From Candidatus Sphingomonas excrementigallinarum (lineage in GTDB: Bacteria > Pseudomonadota > Alphaproteobacteria > Sphingomonadales > Sphingomonadaceae), in NCBI GenBank assembly GCA_019112965.1, contig DXIH01000197.1:1-37893 (forward strand): a stretch of DNA of 37,893 bases. The letters run 5' to 3'. Shown piece by piece: positions 9,277 through 15,748 of the stretch. The position numbers and the translations under genes were made by a program. Numbering within the stretch: the stretch's first letter is position 1; the number at the start of each line of letters is the position of its first letter. The notes under the pieces are model-generated. The model worked only from the letters and a program-made list of their open reading frames with translations. It was not told the origin of the DNA and ran no database searches.

Positions 9277-9394
9277 CCTCCCCTGTAAGGGGAGGGGGAC
9301 CGCCGCGAAGCGGTGGTGGAGGGGTGTCCCGCTATCGAGAGGGTGACACCCCTCCGTCAGGCCTTCGGCCTGCCACCTCCCCTTACAGGGGAGG
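9277..9394. repeat. Large nested palindromic repeat between convergent genes
   Basis: Two perfect 19-bp copies in opposite orientation bound the element: CCTCCCCTGTAAGGGGAGG at 9277-9295 and its reverse complement at 9376-9394. Each copy is itself nearly palindromic. Inside lie an 11-bp stem (9318-9328 GGAGGGGTGTC with 9345-9355) and two small hairpins (CCGC...GCGG near 9300-9313; CAGGCC/GGCCTG at 9358-9372). The whole 118 bp can form a branched cruciform. It fills the gap between GH16 (rightward) and mgtE (leftward), so it probably acts as a bidirectional terminator and looks like a dispersed REP/MITE-type intergenic repeat. A degraded related fragment occurs at 37,749-37,774. Confidence 0.85.
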
Positions 9395-9396
9395 AT

Positions 9397-10755
9397 TTAG
9401 AGCAATGTCCCCGACAGGATCGCCAGCGCGATGGAGAAATAGATCACAAGCCCGGTCACATCGACCAGCGTCGCGACGAACGGCGCGGAGGCGCTGGCCG
9501 GATCGAAGCCCATGCGTTGCAGGACGAAGGGCAGCATCGACCCCGCCAGCGAGCCGAAGGTTACGATGCCGACAAGCCCGGTGCCGACCGTGGTCGCGAC
9601 CAGCACCCAGTGCGGCCCGTAATCGTAAAAGCCGAGCGTCTGCCACAGCGCGATCCGCGCCATGCCGAGCAGACCCAGGATCGCCCCAAGCGCCATCCCC
9701 GCCGGAAGCTCGCGCAAAGCCACCCGCCACCAATCGCGCAGGCGGACCTGGCCCAGGGCGAGGGCGCGGATGATGAGCGAGGTCGCCTGGCTGCCGCTAT
9801 TGCCGCCCGAGCTCATGATGAGCGGGATGAACAGCGTCAGCACGACAGCGCGCTCCAGTTCGCTCTCGAAATGCTGCATCGCGCTGGCGGTCAGCATTTC
9901 CGAGAAGAACAGGATGCTCAGCCACCCGGCGCGCTTGCGGATCATTGCGAGGAAGCCGGTCTCCAGATAGGGGCCATCCAGCGCCTCGACGCCGCCAAAC
10001 TTCTGCGTATCCTCGGTATGGGCGGCGACCAGCGCGTCGAGCACGTCGTCGACCGTGACGATGCCCATCGGGCGGCCCTGTTCGTCGACGACGGGCAGCG
10101 CCAGCAGGTCGTGGCGGCGGATCAGATGCGCGACTTCCTCGCGGTCGGTGGTCGGCGCGACGGTGATCGGATCATGCCCGCGCGCTAGGTCGATCGCGCG
10201 CGAGTTCGGCTCGGCGGCGATCAGCTGGCGGAGCGAGACGGTGGCGACCAGCCGTCCCTGCGGCTCCAGCAGGAAGACCGAATAGACGGTTTCACGGCTG
10301 CGCTCGACGGTGCGGATATGCGCCAGCACGTCGCCGACCGACGCTTCGGCCGGGCAGGCGACATATTCCGTCGTCATCATGCCGCCCGCGCTGTCGGGCG
10401 GCCAGCGCAGCAGCGTCTCGATCGAGGCCCGGATGGTGGCGGGGAGCCCGGCGCGCAGGGCGGCGGCGTCCTCTTCCTCCATGTCGGACAGCACGTCGGC
10501 GGCGCGGTCCTCGGACATTTGGGCAAGGAGCGCGACCGCGCGGGCGGGCGCCAGCCGCGACAGGATATCGGCGGCCGAGCGCAGTTCCGGGCTGTCCAGC
10601 ACGGCGACGGCACGGGCGTCGGGCATCTGGGTCAGCGCGTCGGCGGCTTCCTCGACGGGAAGCGACTGCAACGTGTCGACGAGATCGGCGATGGACAGGC
10701 CGCGCCGGGAAGAACGGAAACCGGCGGCGACACCGGCAATCAGATCGTTGACCAT
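9397..10755 (-). CDS. mgtE: MgtE-family magnesium channel
   Basis: A 452-residue inner-membrane Mg2+ channel, the normal MgtE length. The N-terminal superhelical domain (about 1-125) is Asp/Glu-rich with repeats such as LAQMSEDRAADVLSDMEEEDAA; two CBS domains follow (about 125-255, with TTEYVACPAEASVGDVL and VVDEQGRPMGIVTVDDVLDAL). The C-terminal channel part has five hydrophobic segments and the diagnostic MSSGGNSGSQATSLIIRALALG. In known MgtE proteins the cytosolic domains bind Mg2+ and close the pore when intracellular Mg2+ is high. I start at the ATG ending at 10755, preceded by AAAGG seven nt upstream; the frame is open to 10926 but that extension covers the leader and looks non-coding. 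The ribosome binding site lies partly inside a strong hairpin. The gene is divergent from the autotransporter. Confidence 0.93.
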   Translation of the reverse strand: MVNDLIAGVAAGFRSSRRGLSIADLVDTLQSLPVEEAADALTQMPDARAVAVLDSPELRSAADILSRLAPARAVALLAQMSEDRAADVLSDMEEEDAAALRAGLPATIRASIETLLRWPPDSAGGMMTTEYVACPAEASVGDVLAHIRTVERSRETVYSVFLLEPQGRLVATVSLRQLIAAEPNSRAIDLARGHDPITVAPTTDREEVAHLIRRHDLLALPVVDEQGRPMGIVTVDDVLDALVAAHTEDTQKFGGVEALDGPYLETGFLAMIRKRAGWLSILFFSEMLTASAMQHFESELERAVVLTLFIPLIMSSGGNSGSQATSLIIRALALGQVRLRDWWRVALRELPAGMALGAILGLLGMARIALWQTLGFYDYGPHWVLVATTVGTGLVGIVTFGSLAGSMLPFVLQRMGFDPASASAPFVATLVDVTGLVIYFSIALAILSGTLL

Positions 10756-10761
10756 TTCAAA

Positions 10762-10818
10762 CCTTTCGTCCGCACGACCCGGGGCGGACGAAAGCCAGTT
10801 ACGAAAACTAGCGGACGA
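10762..10818 (-). promoter_or_regulatory. mgtE leader with alternative hairpins overlapping the ribosome binding site
   Basis: Reading leftward as mRNA, TTTCGTCCGC (10793-10784) pairs perfectly over 10 bp with GCGGACGAAA (10773-10764) across a 10-nt loop. The last three bases of the second arm are the first part of the AAAGG ribosome binding site of mgtE (10766-10762). A second upstream copy, TCGTCCGC (10818-10811), could pair with the same GCGGACGA, giving a mutually exclusive fold. A small CTAGTT/AACTGG hairpin lies between the two copies. The arrangement suggests translation control of the Mg2+ channel. It does not match any riboswitch I can name. Confidence 0.45.
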
Positions 10819-11031
10819 CCCCGAGGCGTGCGGCGCTACTGGAACTGTCGCTGGACATGTTCTCGCTTTCTGGAACGGCGCGGGGGCTCCCACGCCTGAG
10901 CCGCCCTCTGATCCCGCGCGCTGCAATCGTCAACACCCGCAGGCCACCTGACAAATTTTTAATGTGGGGGCCAAGGTTTCTGCCGGGCGGCTCCGTCTGG
11001 AGGGGAAAGGCACATAAAGGGGACCTTATTC
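10819..11031. other. Divergent mgtE/autotransporter promoter region
   Basis: This gap between the mgtE leader and the autotransporter start must hold promoters for both directions. A short A+T-rich patch (near 10950-10965, around AAATTTTTAATG) is the only obvious promoter-like spot. I could not fix -35 and -10 elements with good spacing. No gene is supported here. Confidence 0.4.
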
Positions 11032-14000
11032 GTGCATCGCCTGCTCTTCGCCTCGACCGCCACGCTCGCGCTGGCGGCAGGGACGGCCGCCTCGGCCCAG
11101 ACCGTCATCGACACCAAGAGGACCACGCCCGTCCGCTCCGCGACCGTCAATAACGGCGCGGCCGCCGATATCAGCATCGTCGCGGCGGGCAGCGTGGTGA
11201 CGACCGGCAGTGGCACCGCCGTCACGCTCGACAGCAACAACAAGCTGAGCAACGCCGGGACGATCCAGACGACCGACGCCAATGATGCGGTCGGCATCGG
11301 TGCGGCGGCGGGCGTGACGGGTGAGATCACGAACACCGGCAAGATCATCATCGATGAGACCTATACCCCGGTGGATATCGACAAGGACGGCGACTTGGAC
11401 GGCCCCTTCGCGCGTGGGGCACGCCGTACCGGCATCCGCACGGCGGGCGCCTTCACCGGCGCCATCACCAACAGCGGCGAGATCACCGTCGAGGGCAACG
11501 ACTCCGCGGCGATCTATCTGAACGGGCCGCTGACCGGCAATCTGGTCCAGTCGGGCAAGATCAACGTGCTGGGCGATCGGTCGGTCGGCGTGCGGACGGG
11601 CGCGGTGACGGGCAATGTCACGATCGGCGGATCAATCGTCGCGATCGGCGAAGGCGCGGTCGGCGCGCGGGTCGACGGCGATATCGGTGGTGCGCTGAAC
11701 ATCGAGGGGGGGATCGGTTCGACCGGCTATCGCTACACCACGCCGCCCGCCGACGTGTCGAAGCTCGATCCCGACGATCTGCTCCAGGGTGGATCGGCTC
11801 TGGTCGTTGGTGGCAATGTCGCGGGCGGGATCACGCTGGGCAATGCGACCGGCAAGGCGGCGGACCTCATCACCAATGGCGCGGCCCCGACGATGCAGAT
11901 CGGATCGGCCACCCGCGCCGTCGTGATCGGCGCGACCGGCGGCGCGACGCCCGCGCCGGGGCTGGTCGTCAACGGCCGGATCACCTCGGCCGGGGTCTAT
12001 AGCGGCGTGCGCTCGACCGCGCTGGCGATCGGCGGGCTGGGCGGAAACGTCCAGATCGCGCAAGGCGTCGCGATCGGCGGCACCGTGCAGGCAACCGCCA
12101 ATGGCGCGGAGGCGACCGCGATCCGCTTCGGCGCGGGCGCCTCGACACCCGAGCTGCGCAACGGCGGCACCATCGCGGCGACCGGCGGCGGCGCGCCCGG
12201 TGTGCTGACCACCGCCGTGTTGGTCGAGACGGGCGCTTCGGTGCCGACCATCCGCAATACCGGATCGATCCGGGCGGCGTCCGCATCCGCCAATGCGACC
12301 GCGATCCTAGACCGCACCGGCGGCCTGACGCTGGTCGAGAATGCGGGCATTATCGCGGGCGCGGGCGCGGACAGCTCACGCAGCGTCGCGATCGACCTGT
12401 CGGCCAACACCAGCGGCGCGGTCGTGCGCCAGATCACCCCTGCTACCGGCGCCGCCGCGCCCAGCATCACCGGCGCGATCCGCTTCGGCAGCGGCGACGA
12501 CCGGCTTCAGATCGGCGCGGGCGCGGTCAGCGGCGATGTCAGCTTCGGCACCGGCACCAACCGGCTGGAGATGAGCGGCACCGGCACCTATGCGGGCACC
12601 GCGACCTTCGGGACCGGCGCGGATATGCTGACCATCGGCGACGCCGCGCGCTTCGACGGCGTGGCGGATTTCGCGGGGCGGGGGCAGGACCTGCTGGCGA
12701 TCACCGGCAAGGGGATCTTTGCCGGGCGGCTCGCCAACGCATCGCACGTCGCGGTGACGGTCGCCAATGGCGGCGGGACGTTCGCGGCCAATGGCGTGAC
12801 CAACATCGCCTCGCTCAGCCTGGGCGATCAGTCGATCTTGAGCGTCGCGCTCGACAAGGCGAACCCGACCGGGAATCTGATCCAGGTCGGCGGCGCGACG
12901 ACGATCGGCGCGAACAGCCAGCTGGCGCTCCGTGTCTCGGGCGGGACCGACGTGACCGGCCGTTATGTCGTCCTGCGCTCAGGCAGCTTGACCGGCGCGA
13001 ACAACCTGACGCTCGCCCCCTCGGCCATGCCCTTCCTCTATAAAGGCGCGATCGTCGCGGCCCAGCCCAACGAGATTGCGGTCGAGGTCAGCCGCAAGGC
13101 CAAGACCGAGCTGGGCCTGAGCAATGCCGGGGTCAGCGCCTTCGACGCGATCGACGCCGCGATTGGCCGCGACGCCAAGCTGTCCGACGCGATCCGGGGT
13201 ATCTATGACGGCGCGGCCTTCCGGGGCGCGGTGGAGCAGATGCTGCCGAACTATACCGGCAGCGTGTTCGAGGGCGTGACGCTCGCCTCGCGCGCGGCCG
13301 CCGCACAGCTTCGCGAACCGGCGGGTGAGTTCAGTGAGGAAGGCAAATGGGGCTATTGGCTGACCCCGCTCGGCTGGGATGCGTCCAAGGGGACGCGTTC
13401 GACCCGCAGCTATGACGTGCGCGGCTGGGGTGTCAGCGGCGGTATCGAGCATAAGACCGATGCGGGCAATTTCGGCGCCTCGCTATCGTACATGACCGGT
13501 CGCGATAACGAGGGTTCGGCGGTCAACCGGGTCAACCACGGCCAATATGAGCTGGCCGGTTTCTGGCGCGCCCGCTGGGGTGCGTTGGCGGCGCAGGCGC
13601 GCGGTTCGGCGGCGTTCCTGTCGTTCGACTCGCAGCGCCAGTTCGACGGCGTGGTCGGCACCGAGGCGGTGCAGCGTCGCGCGACCGCAGACTGGAAGGG
13701 CATGCTCTATTCCGGCTCGGGCTCTGTTTCGTGGGAGCATTGGGTCGGCCAGTTCAACGTGCGGCCGATCCTAGCGGTCGACTATTATCGCTTGAACGAG
13801 GACGGCTATCGCGAGACGGGCGGCGGCACCGGCTATGACCTGACGGTGCGCAAACGAACCAGCGACGAACTGGCGCTGACCGCCAGCGTCGCGGCGGGCA
13901 TCAATTTCGGTGGCAATGACCGCTATTCGCAGTGGAGCCGGTTGGAGGTCGAAGGCGGTCGGCGCGAGCGGATCGCCGGAACCTTGGGTAACACGGTCGC

Positions 14001-14181
14001 CAGCTTCGGCGACGGCACGCCCTTTATCCTTCGTCCCGAGGCCCGCGACGGCGGCTGGGTCGGGCGGGTGCGCGCGATCACCGGCACGAGCGAAATCCGG
14101 CTGAGCGGCGAAGTGAATGCCGAACAGCGGCTGGGCAATGTCGCCTTGTCGGCACGCGCTGCGCTGCAATTCGCCTTTTGA
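11032..14181 (+). CDS. Autotransporter (type Va secretion) with repetitive passenger
   Basis: A 1,049-residue outer-membrane autotransporter. The signal peptide is MHRLLFASTATLALAAGTAASA, with cleavage before QTVI. The passenger (about 25-720) is Gly/Ala/Thr/Asn-rich and made of imperfect units such as NSGEITVEGNDSAAIYL, NTGSIRAASASANATAIL and NAGIIAGAGADSSRSVAI, the pattern of a parallel beta-helix. The C-terminal 265 residues are the beta-barrel domain (EEGKWGYWLTPLGWDASKG ..., alternating strands) ending in QFAF, the terminal Phe needed for BAM recognition. The start is a GTG at 11032 with AAAGGGGA eight nt before it. No catalytic motif was seen, so adhesion, biofilm or surface-layer roles are likely but unproven. 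A strong terminator follows, so it is transcribed separately from the sigma factor operon. Confidence 0.9.
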   Translation: MHRLLFASTATLALAAGTAASAQTVIDTKRTTPVRSATVNNGAAADISIVAAGSVVTTGSGTAVTLDSNNKLSNAGTIQTTDANDAVGIGAAAGVTGEITNTGKIIIDETYTPVDIDKDGDLDGPFARGARRTGIRTAGAFTGAITNSGEITVEGNDSAAIYLNGPLTGNLVQSGKINVLGDRSVGVRTGAVTGNVTIGGSIVAIGEGAVGARVDGDIGGALNIEGGIGSTGYRYTTPPADVSKLDPDDLLQGGSALVVGGNVAGGITLGNATGKAADLITNGAAPTMQIGSATRAVVIGATGGATPAPGLVVNGRITSAGVYSGVRSTALAIGGLGGNVQIAQGVAIGGTVQATANGAEATAIRFGAGASTPELRNGGTIAATGGGAPGVLTTAVLVETGASVPTIRNTGSIRAASASANATAILDRTGGLTLVENAGIIAGAGADSSRSVAIDLSANTSGAVVRQITPATGAAAPSITGAIRFGSGDDRLQIGAGAVSGDVSFGTGTNRLEMSGTGTYAGTATFGTGADMLTIGDAARFDGVADFAGRGQDLLAITGKGIFAGRLANASHVAVTVANGGGTFAANGVTNIASLSLGDQSILSVALDKANPTGNLIQVGGATTIGANSQLALRVSGGTDVTGRYVVLRSGSLTGANNLTLAPSAMPFLYKGAIVAAQPNEIAVEVSRKAKTELGLSNAGVSAFDAIDAAIGRDAKLSDAIRGIYDGAAFRGAVEQMLPNYTGSVFEGVTLASRAAAAQLREPAGEFSEEGKWGYWLTPLGWDASKGTRSTRSYDVRGWGVSGGIEHKTDAGNFGASLSYMTGRDNEGSAVNRVNHGQYELAGFWRARWGALAAQARGSAAFLSFDSQRQFDGVVGTEAVQRRATADWKGMLYSGSGSVSWEHWVGQFNVRPILAVDYYRLNEDGYRETGGGTGYDLTVRKRTSDELALTASVAAGINFGGNDRYSQWSRLEVEGGRRERIAGTLGNTVASFGDGTPFILRPEARDGGWVGRVRAITGTSEIRLSGEVNAEQRLGNVALSARAALQFAF

Positions 14182-14227
14182 CGGGGTTCGTCCGCGTGCA
14201 TCCCCCCTGTAGCGTGCGCGGGCGACG

Positions 14228-14262
14228 GGAGCCCCACCTTGCGTCCCGGTGGGGCTCCTTTT
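14228..14262 (+). terminator. Intrinsic terminator of the autotransporter gene
   Basis: An 11-bp perfect G+C-rich stem (GGAGCCCCACC at 14228-14238 with GGTGGGGCTCC at 14248-14258) around a 9-nt loop is followed directly by TTTT (14259-14262). It lies 47 bp past the autotransporter stop and 60 bp before the sigma factor start, separating the two transcription units. Confidence 0.85.
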
Positions 14263-14321
14263 CACGGGAGCCTGCTTCGTCTACACGACGGCACTCCCAT
14301 TTCAGCTTGCCGGTTTTCACC

Positions 14322-14816
14322 ATGCCGCCCACCGGGCTCGAGGCCGTTTTCCTTGCCAATCGCGACAAGCTCGTCCGTTTCCTCACGGCGCGCGGCGCGG
14401 GCGACGCGGCCGAGGATCTGGTCCAGGACCTGTGGGTGAAAGTGGCAGGCCGGATGGACGGGCCGATCGCCAATCCACTGGCCTATCTCTACCGCGCGGC
14501 CGACATGTTGATGATCGATCGCTATCGGTCGCGGCGGCAGGCGGCGGTGCGCGAACAGGATTGGGTGGACGGTCAGGGAGCCGATCCGCCGCCGGGCACC
14601 GAACGCGCCGTGGAGGCACGCCAGACCGCCGAGCAGGTTGCGGCGACCTTGGCGAGCCTGGGCGAACGACCCGCCACTGTCTTTCGCCGTGTCCGGGTCG
14701 ACGGCATCGCCCAACGCCAGGTGGCGGCCGAATTGGGGGTGAGTATCAGCACCGTCGAAAGCGATCTCCGTATGGCGGCCCATGCGCTTGCCGCGCTGAA
14801 GGAACGGATCGGATGA
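14322..14816 (+). CDS. ECF RNA polymerase sigma factor (FecI-like)
   Basis: A 164-residue extracytoplasmic-function sigma factor. Region 2 covers about 8-75 (FLANRDKLVRFL, AAEDLVQDLWVKVAG, NPLAYLYRAADMLMIDRYRS) and region 4 about 105-160 (LASLGERPATVFRRVRVDGIAQRQVAAELGVSISTVESDL, a helix-turn-helix). Length and motifs match the FecI group that is paired with FecR and a TonB receptor, which is the arrangement here: its TGA overlaps the ATG of the fecR-like gene. I use the ATG at 14322 because conserved sequence begins there; the frame stays open further upstream through the terminator, which argues against a longer protein. The ribosome binding site is weak, which may keep the level low. The likely target is its own operon, activated when the receptor binds its ligand. 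Confidence 0.92.
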   Translation: MPPTGLEAVFLANRDKLVRFLTARGAGDAAEDLVQDLWVKVAGRMDGPIANPLAYLYRAADMLMIDRYRSRRQAAVREQDWVDGQGADPPPGTERAVEARQTAEQVAATLASLGERPATVFRRVRVDGIAQRQVAAELGVSISTVESDLRMAAHALAALKERIG

Positions 14817-15748
14817 GCCAGGACCGTATTTCCCCCATGCACGGCATCGATACGGTCGCGCTCGACTGGGCGTTGCGCATGGCCGATCCGGCGCGGGCCG
14901 ACTGGGACGCGTTTACCGACTGGCTGGAGGCTGATCCCAGCCATGCCGAGCGGTACGACCGGGCGGCTGCGACTTTGCTGGATGCCGAAGAGGCGCTGGC
15001 GGCGCATCCCGAGGTCGAGACCCCGGTGGAGCCGGAGCCCGTCCGGCGGTCGCCCCTGCGCTGGATCGGCGGCGCGGTGGCCGCCGCCCTGGTCGGGGTG
15101 ATCGGCGTGACGGCATGGCAGGATCGACCCCAGCCTTATGCGGTCGAGACGGCGGCGGGGGAAACCCGCCAAGTCCCGCTGTCGGATGGCAGCATCGTCA
15201 CGCTGGCGGGCCTGAGCCGGATCGAGCTGGACCGCGCCGAACCACGCCGGGCGGTGCTGTCCCGTGGCGAGGCGCTGTTCCAGGTTCGGCATGACGCCGA
15301 ACACCCTTTTACCGTGCAGGCGGGATCGCTGGCATTGGTCGATCTGGGCACTGTGTTCGATGTGCGCCTGGGCCAGCAGACCCGTGTCGCGGTCGCCGAA
15401 GGCGCGGTGATGGTCGATCCCAAGGGCGCCGCTCTTCGCCTCGATGCGGGGCAGGCGGTGACGGTCGACGGCCATCGGCTGCTCCGCGCCGACGTGCCGC
15501 CCGACGAGGTCGGCGGCTGGCGCGAGGGCAGGCTGGCCTTTGACGGCGCGCCGCTGGGCATGGTGGCGCAGGACATGTCGCGATTCCTGCCCCAGCCGGT
15601 GACGGTTGCCCCCGCCATCGCGGCGCGTCCCTTCCGGGGGACGATCGATCTGGACGCGGTTCGGCGCGATCCGGCCGTCCTGGGGCCGCTGATGGATGTC
15701 AGGGTACGGCGGGCGGCGTCCGGCTGGATGCTGGAACCGCGCGAGTGA
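14813..15748 (+). CDS. FecR-type anti-sigma factor
   Basis: A 311-residue inner-membrane signal transducer. The N-terminal cytoplasmic part (about 14-62) has the DUF4880 pattern ALDWALRMADPARADWDAFTDWLEADPSHAERYDRA, which in FecR proteins contacts the sigma factor. One membrane helix lies at about 84-102 (WIGGAVAAALVGVIGVTAW). The periplasmic FecR domain follows (about 109-205, with GETRQVPLSDGSIVTL and RGEALFQVRHDAEHPFTV), then a C-terminal STN-like region (LAFDGAPLGMVAQDMSRFL). It starts at the ATG overlapping the sigma factor TGA (ATGA), with AAGGAA about nine nt upstream, and ends in a GTGA overlap with the receptor gene. In known systems FecR relays ligand occupancy from the receptor STN domain to the sigma factor. 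Confidence 0.93.
   Translation: MSQDRISPMHGIDTVALDWALRMADPARADWDAFTDWLEADPSHAERYDRAAATLLDAEEALAAHPEVETPVEPEPVRRSPLRWIGGAVAAALVGVIGVTAWQDRPQPYAVETAAGETRQVPLSDGSIVTLAGLSRIELDRAEPRRAVLSRGEALFQVRHDAEHPFTVQAGSLALVDLGTVFDVRLGQQTRVAVAEGAVMVDPKGAALRLDAGQAVTVDGHRLLRADVPPDEVGGWREGRLAFDGAPLGMVAQDMSRFLPQPVTVAPAIAARPFRGTIDLDAVRRDPAVLGPLMDVRVRRAASGWMLEPRE

Noticed and set aside
10756..10926. 57-codon N-terminal extension of MgtE
   Set aside because: The remaining protein already has normal MgtE length, an AAAGG site precedes the ATG ending at 10755, and the extension has a non-conserved look and contains the leader hairpins.
14182..14321. Sigma factor start upstream of 14322 in the same frame
   Set aside because: The frame passes through the autotransporter terminator and encodes no region 1 or other sigma sequence.
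14249..14812. In-frame upstream extension of the FecR-like protein
   Set aside because: It covers the sigma factor gene in another frame and starts inside the terminator; the ATGA overlap at 14813 with a good ribosome binding site is the credible start.
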